DNA of 14,015 bases, from assembly GCA_021808185.1 (NCBI GenBank), contig JAKBCB010000040.1, positions 1-14,015 on the forward strand, written 5' to 3'. Source of the stretch: Pseudomonadota bacterium (GTDB lineage: Bacteria; Pseudomonadota; Alphaproteobacteria; Acetobacterales; Acetobacteraceae). A program made the translations under genes and the position numbers. The notes beneath the pieces are model-generated. The model did not search any database. It was not told the DNA's origin and saw only the letters and a program-made list of their open reading frames with translations. This document shows, one piece after another, positions 1-6,529 of this stretch (its first letter is position 1; the number at the start of each line of letters is the position of its first letter).

Positions 1-80
1 TCGCCGCGCTGCCGACGCTGGGACACCGGCGCGCGGTGCTGCCGCAGTTGCGGCGCGACCCGGCCTGGGCCGGCGAATGA
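1..80 (+). CDS. C-terminal end of an upstream gene (probably an ABC transporter ATPase), 5' truncated by the window
   Basis: An open frame entering from the left edge (codons in phase from position 3) ends at TGA 78-80. Its last residues read AALPTLGHRRAVLPQ, then LRRDPAWAGE. The stop overlaps the ATG of the next gene in an ATGA junction, so the two are translationally coupled. A 'LPTLG'-type tail is what follows the HPYTR segment at the end of short NikD/DppD-type ATPases. Because the next gene is a NikE/DppF-type ATPase, a paired ATPase is the most likely identity. Only about 25 residues are visible, so the family call is inference from context; the existence of a coupled upstream gene is well supported. 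Confidence 0.55.
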   Translation, partial: AALPTLGHRRAVLPQLRRDPAWAGE

Positions 81-838
81 TCCGGCTGCGCGATGTCGCC
101 GTGCGCTATGGCGGCTTTCTTGCCGCGCGCGACATCACCTTCGATGTCGGCGCGGGCGAGGCGTTCGGTCTCGTCGGCGAATCCGGCAGCGGCAAATCGA
201 CCGTCCTGCGCGCCATCGCCGGGTTGATCCCGCATGCCGAGGGCAGCGTGGAACTGGCCGGGCAAAAAATGCCGGCATCGCGAAACCGGGCGCAGCGGCG
301 GCTGGTGCAGATGGTGTTTCAGGACCCGTACGGCTCGCTGCACCCGAGCCAAACCGTGGACCAGACGCTGGCGGCCCCGCTGCGCGTGCAGGGCCTGCCG
401 GGCGGCGAGAAGCGGATCGCCGAGGTGCTGGCCGAGGTCGGGCTGGGGCCGGAGCACCGGTTCCGTTTCCCGCACCAGCTTTCGGGCGGACAGCGGCAGC
501 GCGTGGCGATCGCGCGCGCGCTGGTCGTCGCCCCCCCGGTGCTGCTGCTGGACGAGCCGACCAGCGCGCTCGATGTCTCGGTGCAGGCGGAAATCCTCAA
601 CCTGCTGTCCCGCCTGCGGCACGAGCATAAGCTGACGCTGCTGATGGTCAGCCACGATCTGGCGGTGATCGCGCATCTGTGCGGGCGGGTGGGCGTGATG
701 CAGCACGGCGAGATGGTGGAACTGACCAGCGCCGAGGCGCTCGCCGCCGGCGATGTCCGCCATCCCCACACCCGCGACCTGCTGCGCGCCACCGCCGGGC
801 TGGATCGGCGTGGCGTGGGCGATGGGGTAACACCTTAA
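77..838 (+). CDS. Peptide/nickel-type ABC transporter ATP-binding protein (short NikE/DppF-like)
   Basis: A 253-residue cytoplasmic ATPase that would energise import of a peptide, nickel complex or similar solute through a DppBC-type permease. All nucleotide-binding motifs are intact: Walker A GESGSGKST at about residues 34-42, Q-loop Q82 in VFQDPYGSL, signature LSGGQ at 135-139, Walker B VLLLDE at 155-160 followed by PTSALDVS, and the switch histidine H193 in VSHDL. It ends shortly after an HPHTRDLL segment (229-236). It lacks the Cys-containing oligopeptide C-terminal extension found in the two ATPases at 10916 and 11896, and so resembles the short NikD/NikE type. The start is fixed by the ATGA overlap with the preceding gene. 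It appears to be the last gene of an operon lying mostly outside the window; the substrate cannot be told from this gene alone. Confidence 0.9.
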   Translation: MIRLRDVAVRYGGFLAARDITFDVGAGEAFGLVGESGSGKSTVLRAIAGLIPHAEGSVELAGQKMPASRNRAQRRLVQMVFQDPYGSLHPSQTVDQTLAAPLRVQGLPGGEKRIAEVLAEVGLGPEHRFRFPHQLSGGQRQRVAIARALVVAPPVLLLDEPTSALDVSVQAEILNLLSRLRHEHKLTLLMVSHDLAVIAHLCGRVGVMQHGEMVELTSAEALAAGDVRHPHTRDLLRATAGLDRRGVGDGVTP

Positions 839-845
839 ACCCTCG

Positions 846-875
846 TTGACTTGCGCGGCGCGGCGCGAGCAATCT
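846..875 (+). promoter_or_regulatory. Weak candidate promoter for the sugar-uptake operon
   Basis: In the 106-base gap before the sugar-binding protein gene, TTGACT (846-851) is followed after 18 bases by CAATCT (870-875). The -35-like element is good and the -10-like element is poor. Transcription would start near 882. Read-through from the upstream transporter operon is also possible, since no convincing terminator follows position 838. Confidence 0.25.
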
Positions 876-899
876 TGGCGCAACAGCGACAACGCTGAC

Positions 900-920
900 C
901 CGCGCCGGGCACCGGCGCGG
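900..920 (+). promoter_or_regulatory. Perfect 9-bp inverted repeat in the leader of the sugar-uptake operon
   Basis: CCGCGCCGG (900-908) and CCGGCGCGG (912-920) are perfect inverted complements around a 3-base loop GCA. The repeat lies just before the ribosome binding site of the sugar-binding protein gene. It could be a regulator operator or an mRNA hairpin. It does not resemble the short GT-N3-AC core usual for FadR-family operators, so linking it to the GntR gene of this operon is only a guess. There is no T-run after it, so it is not a classical terminator. Confidence 0.45.
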
Positions 921-927
921 CCAGACA

Positions 928-936
928 GGGGGGAAG
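928..936 (+). promoter_or_regulatory. Ribosome binding site supporting the start at 945
   Basis: GGGGGGAAG lies 8 bases before ATG 945. It decides against an upstream in-frame TTG at 846, which would put 33 non-signal-like residues in front of the clear signal peptide. Confidence 0.7.
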
Positions 937-944
937 AAACGGTC

Positions 945-2057
945 ATGACCAAGCGCGGATTTGCGATGCTTGCCGCTTTGGGCGGCGTATTGACCTTCAC
1001 GGCGGCGCCCGCGAAGGCGGACAACGCCGCCTCGCAAATCCCGGCCAGCGGCGAGAAAATGGCCGGGGCTCCGAACGAGGTGAAGATGCCGTGGGGCACC
1101 TTCAAACTGGCACAGCGCATCGCCGACAAGCTCGCCAGACACGAGAAGATCAATTACGTCTTTTCCTATCAGGGCTCTGGAATTCCTCTGTTCTCGCCGC
1201 AATACGCTGCCGGGTTCAAGTATGGCTGCGAGGCCGGCAACAAGATCTACCCGATGGATTGCACCCCGCTCGCCCCGGTGCAGACCAACCCGAACGAGCA
1301 GGTGGCGCAGATCGAGGCCAAGCTCGCCGCCCGGCAGATCGATTGCATCTCTATCGAACCAACCACGTCGGACGCCACCACCGCCATCGTCAACAAGCTG
1401 ATGGCACAGGGCATTCCGGTATTCACCGTGGGTGTGACCTCGCGCGGGCACGAGTTCACCAATTTCACCCAGTTGCCGCCGCTGGAGGGCAAGACCGCTG
1501 CCGAGGTGGTGCTGAAATGGATGGCCGATACCGGCAACCATCTGACCGTGTTCGCCGTCTCCGGCGGCGATCCGGCGGAGTTCTGGGCCCAGGGGCGCAT
1601 GAAGGGCTTTCGCGAGGCCATTCAAAAGGCAATTCCGGACGCGAAATTCGTCAATACCGAAGCGAACGGCCTGAACACGTCGTATGAGCCGGGCAAGGCC
1701 TTCGACAACTACAAGGCATTCCTCTCGGCGCATCCGGACGTGCAGTTGATCGAGAACGTGGATATCGGCGCCGAACATGCCGACCGCGCGATCAAGGAAC
1801 TCAACCGCGTCGGCAAGACGTTCTCTATCGGCTGGAACGTGAGCAAGGGGCAGCTCGATGCCATCGACGCCGGCATCCAGGTGGCGCTGCTCGACCAACG
1901 CTGGCCGGATCAGGCGGCGTTCGGTGGCCCGGCCTGCGCGCAGTTCCTCGCCAATGGCGAGGTGCTGGCCAACACACAGACGCTGAAGGCCGTGACGAAG
2001 GCTGACACCGCCGAGGCGCGGGCGCAGCTCGCCTCGATCATGTCGTCCGGCAACTGA
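945..2057 (+). CDS. Periplasmic sugar-binding protein of a CUT2-type ABC transporter
   Basis: A 370-residue substrate-binding protein of the type-1 periplasmic binding fold (Peripla_BP_4, RbsB/LsrB-like). It captures a sugar or sugar-like solute in the periplasm. The start at 945 has a strong ribosome binding site and gives a typical Sec signal peptide: MTKR, a hydrophobic core AMLAALGGVLTFTAA, and an AKA|D cleavage site after residue 25. Family-like features include the first-domain segment YVFSYQG at 71-77, ARQIDCISIEPTTSDAT at about 129-145 with an AQGIPVFTVGV strand at 154-164, a hinge-region SGGDPAEFWAQGRMKGF at 206-222, and the C-terminal lobe GIQVALLDQRWPDQAAFGG at 310-328. The permease and ATPase of the same family follow, which confirms the role. 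The ligand cannot be read from the sequence; the downstream aldolase and regulator suggest a catabolised carbohydrate or sugar acid. Confidence 0.88.
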   Translation: MTKRGFAMLAALGGVLTFTAAPAKADNAASQIPASGEKMAGAPNEVKMPWGTFKLAQRIADKLARHEKINYVFSYQGSGIPLFSPQYAAGFKYGCEAGNKIYPMDCTPLAPVQTNPNEQVAQIEAKLAARQIDCISIEPTTSDATTAIVNKLMAQGIPVFTVGVTSRGHEFTNFTQLPPLEGKTAAEVVLKWMADTGNHLTVFAVSGGDPAEFWAQGRMKGFREAIQKAIPDAKFVNTEANGLNTSYEPGKAFDNYKAFLSAHPDVQLIENVDIGAEHADRAIKELNRVGKTFSIGWNVSKGQLDAIDAGIQVALLDQRWPDQAAFGGPACAQFLANGEVLANTQTLKAVTKADTAEARAQLASIMSSGN

Positions 2058-2064
2058 GGCGCGC

Positions 2065-2091
2065 GCCCCGGGCCGCGCACTGGCCCGGGGC
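2065..2091 (+). terminator. Strong intercistronic hairpin between binding protein and permease genes
   Basis: GCCCCGGGCC (2065-2074) and GGCCCGGGGC (2082-2091) form a perfect 10-bp G+C-only stem with a 7-base loop, 8 bases after the binding protein stop codon. There is no T-tract. In binding-protein operons such hairpins typically protect the 3' end of the binding-protein message or cause partial termination, so that the binding protein is made in excess over the membrane parts. The stem is seen directly; the effect on expression is inferred. Confidence 0.6.
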
Positions 2092-2118
2092 CTCCGCCTG
2101 ACGGCAATTCGGGACATC

Positions 2119-3168
2119 ATGTCGATCCCTGACAACGCCCCCCCGACGCGTGCCGCGCGGTTCTCCGCCGCCGGCCGCGCCACCTTCGACCTGACGTTGC
2201 GCCTCGGCGGGCTCGCCGTCGCCATCGTCGTTGTCGGCTTCGTCTTCCAGGTCTTCAACGACGCCTTCCTCAACACCGATGTCATCATCTCGGTCCTGCG
2301 CTCGATGAGTTCGGTCGCGATCATGGGGCTGGGGCTGACGCTGGTGATCGTGATCGGCGAGATCGATCTGTCGGTCGGCGCGATGTACGGGCTCGCCGCC
2401 AATTCGCTCGCGGTGATCTGGATTCAGGGCGGCGTACCGGTGCAACTGGCGATCCCGCTGGTGCTGCTGATCGCGGTGGGTGTCGGCATCTTCAACGGCG
2501 TGCTGACGACGGCGCTGCGCATTCCGTCGTTCATCGTCACACTCGGCAGCTACAACCTGCTGTATGGCCTGTCGCTGTATGTGACCCACGCCTCGACGTT
2601 CAATCCGAACTACCCGCCGGAGGGTTACAGCGTCGCGGACTCGCAGTTGGCGTTCTTCGTGAATTTAACGAAGCAGTTCGGCGCGCATCAGTTCTCCGTC
2701 GAGGTGTTCTGGATGCTGGCGCTGGCCCTAGTCGTGGGGTTCCTGCTGCACCGCTCGCTGTTCGGGTTTCGCCTGGTTGCGATCGGCGGCAACCCGCTGG
2801 CGGCGCAACTGGCCCGGCTGCCGGTGCGGCGTTACAAGATTCTGGCTTTCATTCTCTCCGCCGTGATCGCGGCCATCGCGGGGATTCTCGACTTCTCGTT
2901 CATCCAGACATCGCAGCCGGATCTGGGCCTGTCGCAAACCTTCCCCGTGTTCGCCGCCGTCATCATCGGTGGCGCCAGCCTCAGCGGCGGCAAGGGCACG
3001 GCGATCGGCACGCTGGGTGGGGCGCTGCTGCTGGCGGAATTGCAGATCGGGCTGGCGCTGCTCTCGCCGGGGCCGCATGCGCAGCAGATCTTTCTGGGCG
3101 CCGTCACCATCGGCGCGGTCGCACTCGACCTCGGCCTGACGCGGCTGCGGGCGCGGCGCGCGGGATGA
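2119..3168 (+). CDS. CUT2-family sugar ABC transporter permease (RbsC-like)
   Basis: A 349-residue polytopic inner-membrane protein of the BPD_transp_2 family, expected to form the translocation pore as a homodimer because only one permease gene is present. It shows the family hallmarks: GEIDLSVGA at residues 80-88, RIPSFIVTLGSYN at 134-146, and the C-terminal GGASLSGGKGTAIGTLGGA at 284-302. Hydrophobic segments include about 29-46, 63-80, 108-127, 196-211, 241-260 and 274-286. Length is normal for the family. The ribosome binding site is weak (CGGGAC just before ATG 2119), and the gene is separated from the binding protein gene by a stable hairpin, so it is probably expressed at a lower level. 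Its stop overlaps the next gene's start (ATGA at 3165-3168). Confidence 0.9.
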   Translation: MSIPDNAPPTRAARFSAAGRATFDLTLRLGGLAVAIVVVGFVFQVFNDAFLNTDVIISVLRSMSSVAIMGLGLTLVIVIGEIDLSVGAMYGLAANSLAVIWIQGGVPVQLAIPLVLLIAVGVGIFNGVLTTALRIPSFIVTLGSYNLLYGLSLYVTHASTFNPNYPPEGYSVADSQLAFFVNLTKQFGAHQFSVEVFWMLALALVVGFLLHRSLFGFRLVAIGGNPLAAQLARLPVRRYKILAFILSAVIAAIAGILDFSFIQTSQPDLGLSQTFPVFAAVIIGGASLSGGKGTAIGTLGGALLLAELQIGLALLSPGPHAQQIFLGAVTIGAVALDLGLTRLRARRAG

Positions 3169-4649
3169 CGCAGCGGATCGAAATCCGGGGCCTGCGCAAG
3201 GGCTACGGCAACACGAAAGCCCTGGTCGGCCTCGATCTCGACCTGATCCCGGGCGAGGTGCTCGGTATCGCGGGGCCAAACGGGGCTGGCAAGAGCACAT
3301 TGGTGCGCATCCTGGCCGGCGAGGAGCGCCACGACGGCGGCGAGGTGCGGATCGGCGGGGCCGCATTCCCATTGGCCGAGGCCGCAAGGCTAGTGGCGGT
3401 GGTGCATCAGGAGCCACAGTTGTTTCCGAATCTGACCGTGGCGGAAAATCTGCTGGTCGGACGCGAGGGCGCGCACCTGTTGCGCCCCGCCCCGCCGGAC
3501 GGCGACCGCGCGCTGATGACGGCGCTCGGCCTCGGCCCGTATGTGGCCCGCCCGCTTGGCGACTGCACGCTTGCGGTGCAGCAGCGCACGGAAATCGCCC
3601 GCGCCCTCGCCCGCGACGCGCGCGTGTTCCTGTTTGATGAGCCGAATTCGGCGCTGACCGACGAAGAATCCGACGAGTTGTTCCAGGAGATTCGCAAGCT
3701 CGCCGACGCCGGAAACATCGTGATTCTCGTCACCCACCGCCTCGGCGATCTCGTCGAGCACACCTCCCGTGTCGTCGTGATGCGCGATGGCAAGGTCGCG
3801 GCCGAATTGCAAGGCGCGGCGCTGACCGAGGAAGGCATCGCGCAACTGCTGGTGCTGGCCGAACATCGCGCGACACCGGACAGCGCGCGCGGTCTTCGCG
3901 ATACGCGCGCGGAGGCGGCGCTGTTGCAGGTGCGTGGCTGGACGCATCGCGGCGGGCTGTTCGCCGGTCTGTCGTTCGCCGCCGCGCGCGGCGAAATCCT
4001 GGCGTTGATGGGCGTGGAAGGCTCCGGCGCGCGCGAACTGCTGCGCTCGCTCGGCGGGGTGGAGGCAAGCCAGGGCGAGATCTCGGTGATGGGCGAGTCC
4101 GGCGCCGGCGCGGTGCGGCGCTACACCGCCTATGTGCCGGCGACGCGGCAACTCAGCCTGTATTCCAATCTCTCGGTTGGCAACAACCTGCTCGCGCGAC
4201 TGGGCAAGCCGGACATTGCCGGCTTCGGCTACGCGTTGCGGCCGCGCCGGATGCGCGCCCTGGCCGAGGATGCGGTGCGGCGGTTCTACGTCAAAACGCG
4301 GACGCTTGGGCAAGGCATCCGCTCGCTGTCGGGCGGCAACCAGCAGAAGGTTGCCATCGCGCAGGCGCTCGCTTCCCGCCCGCGGCTGCTGTTGCTGGAG
4401 GAACCCACGCGAGGCGTCGATATCGGCGCGCGGCGCGAAATCTATCGCCTGCTCTCGGACTTCGCCGCCGACGGCAACGCCGTGGTGATGTACTGCACCG
4501 AAGTCCCGGAAATGTTCGAGGCGGCCGACCGCGTGGTGGTGGTCTCGGACGGCAGACTCTCGTCGTCGCTGTCGGTCGCGGCGTTCCCGCATGTCGAGGC
4601 GCTGGCGACGGAGGTCACGCGCCTGGAGCGGCACGGGCGGCAGACATGA
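3165..4649 (+). CDS. CUT2-family sugar ABC transporter ATP-binding protein, two ABC domains (RbsA-like)
   Basis: A 494-residue cytoplasmic ATPase with two fused ABC domains, as usual for ribose/AI-2-type importers. Domain 1 has an intact Walker A GPNGAGKST (37-45), Q-loop Q82 in VVHQEPQLFPNL, Walker B VFLFDE (154-159) and H191 in VTHR. Its signature is degenerate, LAVQQRTEIARAL (136-148), and the usual EPTAALT reads EPNSALT. Domain 2 is the mirror image: its Walker A is degenerate and lacks the lysine (GVEGSGARE, 283-291), but it has an intact signature LSGGNQQK (388-395), followed by LLLLEEPTRGVDIGA (408-422), with no histidine at the switch position (YCTEVPEM). The predicted result is one fully competent ATP site made from Walker A of domain 1 and the signature of domain 2. 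The CUT2 C-terminal domain commonly lacks the lysine, so this is not decay. The ATGA overlaps at both ends indicate coupling. Confidence 0.92.
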   Translation: MTQRIEIRGLRKGYGNTKALVGLDLDLIPGEVLGIAGPNGAGKSTLVRILAGEERHDGGEVRIGGAAFPLAEAARLVAVVHQEPQLFPNLTVAENLLVGREGAHLLRPAPPDGDRALMTALGLGPYVARPLGDCTLAVQQRTEIARALARDARVFLFDEPNSALTDEESDELFQEIRKLADAGNIVILVTHRLGDLVEHTSRVVVMRDGKVAAELQGAALTEEGIAQLLVLAEHRATPDSARGLRDTRAEAALLQVRGWTHRGGLFAGLSFAAARGEILALMGVEGSGARELLRSLGGVEASQGEISVMGESGAGAVRRYTAYVPATRQLSLYSNLSVGNNLLARLGKPDIAGFGYALRPRRMRALAEDAVRRFYVKTRTLGQGIRSLSGGNQQKVAIAQALASRPRLLLLEEPTRGVDIGARREIYRLLSDFAADGNAVVMYCTEVPEMFEAADRVVVVSDGRLSSSLSVAAFPHVEALATEVTRLERHGRQT

Positions 4650-5383
4650 ACAGCGCCGCCGATGCCCCGCTGCGCGTGCGTCCCGTCCGGCGCCACCGGC
4701 TGTGGGAGGACATCGCGCACCGGCTTGAGGAGATGATCCAGGACGGCACCTTCCCGCCCGGCACGCTGCTGCCGCCGGAGCGCGAATTGATGCGCCTGTT
4801 CGATGTCGGCCGCCCGTCGATCCGCGAGGCGCTGTTCGCGCTGCACCGCATGGGCCTGGTGCGCGTCAGCACCGGTGAGCGCGCGAGCGTCACCACGCCG
4901 ACACCGGACACGCTGATCGCGCATCTGTCCGGTGCCGCGCGGGCGTTCCTCTCACAGGGCGACGGTGCCACGCATTTCCAGGATGCGCGTGCGCTGTTCG
5001 AGACCGGCATCGCGCGGCTGGCGGCGCTGCGCGCGACGGACGCCGACATCGACCGCCTGCGCCAGGCGCTGGACGCCAACGCAGCGGCTCGCGGCGATGC
5101 GCGCAAATTCGAGCAAGCTGATGTAGCGTTTCATTTCGCGCTCGCGCAGACGACGAAGAATCCGATCTTCGCCGCGGTGCACGAGGCGTTGGTCGATTGG
5201 CTGACCAGCCAGCGCACCATCGCGCTGCGCCTGCCGCACGCCGAGGCGGTGGCGCTGGACGGGCACCGGCGCATCTTCGACGCCGTCGCGGCACACGACG
5301 CCGAGGCGTCCGGCGCGGCGATGGACCGGCATTTGCGGGAAATCGCGGAGCTGATCCGCGACGGAGCGGAGATAGGGCGATGA
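4646..5383 (+). CDS. GntR-family transcriptional regulator, FadR/FCD subfamily
   Basis: A 245-residue DNA-binding regulator, probably the local controller of the sugar-uptake operon that encodes it. The N-terminal winged helix-turn-helix spans about residues 16-85 and contains the classic PGTLLPPERELMRLF (38-52), then VGRPSIREALFALHRMGLV (54-72). The C-terminal all-helical FCD effector domain (about 100-240) retains the metal-binding set expected for the family: D159 and H163 in EQADVAFHF, H207 in DGHRRIF, and H229 in MDRHLREI. FCD regulators usually bind a carboxylate or sugar acid next to a divalent metal and release DNA when loaded. That fits an operon with a pyruvate-dependent aldolase, but the effector is inferred. 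It starts at an ATGA overlap with the ATPase gene and ends in another with the next gene. Confidence 0.9.
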   Translation: MNSAADAPLRVRPVRRHRLWEDIAHRLEEMIQDGTFPPGTLLPPERELMRLFDVGRPSIREALFALHRMGLVRVSTGERASVTTPTPDTLIAHLSGAARAFLSQGDGATHFQDARALFETGIARLAALRATDADIDRLRQALDANAAARGDARKFEQADVAFHFALAQTTKNPIFAAVHEALVDWLTSQRTIALRLPHAEAVALDGHRRIFDAVAAHDAEASGAAMDRHLREIAELIRDGAEIGR

Positions 5384-5676
5384 GCAAGCTGGTGATCGTG
5401 GTGGACATCGTGACCAAACCGGGCGCGGCGGAGGCCTTCGGAGGGCTGATCCGCGCCAATGCGAAGGCCGCCGTGCGCGACGAACCGGGCTGCCGGCGGT
5501 TCGACGTCTGCGTCGATCCGAAGGCTGCGGACCATTGGTTCCTGTATGAGATGTACGACGGCGAGGCGGCGTTCGACGCGCACATGCAGGCACCGCACTA
5601 CCTGGAATTCGCGGCGGCGGCCAAGCCGCTGATCGAGACCCTCACCATCCGCCGGCTGCAACTGGCCAACGGCTGA
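5380..5676 (+). CDS. Small ABM-fold protein (antibiotic biosynthesis monooxygenase family, LsrG/YgiN-like)
   Basis: A 98-residue single-domain protein of the dimeric alpha/beta-barrel ABM family. Recognisable features are the N-terminal strand KLVIVVDIVTKPG (3-15), the conserved block DEPGCRRFDVCVDP (34-47), the strand HWFLYEMYDGEAAFDAH (52-68) with the conserved YE, and PHY (72-74). The start at 5380 overlaps the GntR stop (ATGA) and has a GGAG a few bases upstream. Members include quinol monooxygenases such as YgiN and LsrG, which acts on phosphorylated AI-2; related small barrels serve as sugar mutarotases. In this operon a role in processing or isomerising the imported compound is more likely than antibiotic chemistry, but the reaction cannot be determined from the sequence. 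Confidence 0.8.
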   Translation: MSKLVIVVDIVTKPGAAEAFGGLIRANAKAAVRDEPGCRRFDVCVDPKAADHWFLYEMYDGEAAFDAHMQAPHYLEFAAAAKPLIETLTIRRLQLANG

Positions 5677-5693
5677 CGCGAACCAGGACACAC

Positions 5694-5700
5694 AAGGGAG
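5694..5700 (+). promoter_or_regulatory. Ribosome binding site supporting a GTG start at 5707
   Basis: AAGGGAG ends 6 bases before GTG 5707. No ATG is equally well placed: the next in-frame ATG, at residue 9, would have no such site ahead of it. Confidence 0.7.
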
Positions 5701-5706
5701 AGCAAC

Positions 5707-6516
5707 GTGGCAACCGAGAGCCTGAAATCCATGGTGGGCACCAAGCCGATGAAGGCTGGCCACTTCGTCGTCGAGTTCGTCACGCCCGGCATCGGCCACA
5801 TGCTGAAAAATGCTGGCTGCGACTTCGTGGTGTTCGACATGGAGCACAGCGCCTTCGGCTACGAGACGATCAAGCAGGCATTGCGCTATGCCGAGGCCGC
5901 ACAGCTTCCGGCGATCGTGCGCACACCCTCGCGCGAATACGACCACATCGCGCGCGCCTGCGATTCCGGCGCGGAGGGCATCATGCTGCCGATGGTGGGC
6001 AACACGGCGGAGGCCCGCTTCATCCTCGACTGCATCAAATACTATCCGCAAGGCAAGCGCGGCGTGGCGCTCGGCGTCGCGCACGACAATTACCGCGCCG
6101 GCCCCACGGCGGAAAAGCTGCTCGCCGCCAACAAGCGGACCACGGTGTTCATGCAGATCGAGACGGCCGAGGGGGTGGAGAACGCCGACGCGATGGCGGC
6201 ACTGGATGGCGTGGACTGCCTGTGGATCGGGCATTTCGACCTGTCCTGCTCGCTCGGCATCCCCGGCGAATTCTCCCATCCCCGCTTTGTCGAAGCCGTG
6301 AAAGCCGTGACCAAGGCCACGCGCAAGCACGGCAAGTCGCTCGGCCGGCTGGTGCCCGATGTCGCGACCGGCCTCGCGCTGTACGCGGCCGGGTTCGATT
6401 TCATCAGCTACGCGGGCGATGTGTGGGTGTATCAGGCGGCGGTCGCGGCCGGCATCGCCGGGCTGCGGCAGGGTGCCGGCGCCGCGGAGAAGCCGAAGAA
6501 GGCCAGGAAGGCGTGA
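5707..6516 (+). CDS. HpcH/HpaI-family class II aldolase (2-keto-3-deoxy acid aldolase-like)
   Basis: A 269-residue cytoplasmic protein of the HpcH/HpaI aldolase/citrate lyase family. Members split 2-keto-3-deoxy or 4-hydroxy-2-keto acids into pyruvate and an aldehyde using a divalent metal. The key positions match those known for E. coli HpaI: catalytic histidine H47 in VVFDMEHSAFG, pyruvate-binding arginine R72 in AIVRTPS, and metal ligands E152 in MQIETAEG and D178 in WIGHFDLS. GAEGIMLPMV (88-97) and YYPQGKRGVALG (112-123) are also typical. The start codon is GTG, supported by a strong ribosome binding site. The lysine-rich tail EKPKKARKA is atypical but harmless. As last gene of the sugar-uptake operon it probably carries out the key cleavage of the imported compound's catabolism; the exact substrate is unknown (rhamnonate-, fuconate- or glucarate-type acids are possibilities). 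Confidence 0.87.
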   Translation: MATESLKSMVGTKPMKAGHFVVEFVTPGIGHMLKNAGCDFVVFDMEHSAFGYETIKQALRYAEAAQLPAIVRTPSREYDHIARACDSGAEGIMLPMVGNTAEARFILDCIKYYPQGKRGVALGVAHDNYRAGPTAEKLLAANKRTTVFMQIETAEGVENADAMAALDGVDCLWIGHFDLSCSLGIPGEFSHPRFVEAVKAVTKATRKHGKSLGRLVPDVATGLALYAAGFDFISYAGDVWVYQAAVAAGIAGLRQGAGAAEKPKKARKA

Positions 6517-6529
6517 TCACATATTGATC
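6514..6529. terminator. Short dyad at abutting convergent stop codons (weak candidate terminator)
   Basis: The aldolase TGA (6514-6516) and the complement of the SDR stop (TCA, 6517-6519) are directly adjacent, leaving no intergenic base. GATCA (6515-6519) and TGATC (6525-6529) form a 5-bp inverted repeat around CATAT. This is the only dyad at the junction, and it is too weak to be sure it terminates either transcript. Confidence 0.25.

Noticed and set aside
846..944. N-terminal extension of the sugar-binding protein to TTG 846
   Set aside because: The extra 33 residues hide a textbook signal peptide, there is no ribosome binding site before 846, and a strong one precedes ATG 945.
648..2402. 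Long minus-strand open frame opposite the sugar-binding protein and permease genes
   Set aside because: Its translation is Arg/Gly/His-rich low-complexity text with no recognisable domain, it spans several well-supported plus-strand genes and their gaps, and such frames are expected opposite G+C-rich coding DNA.
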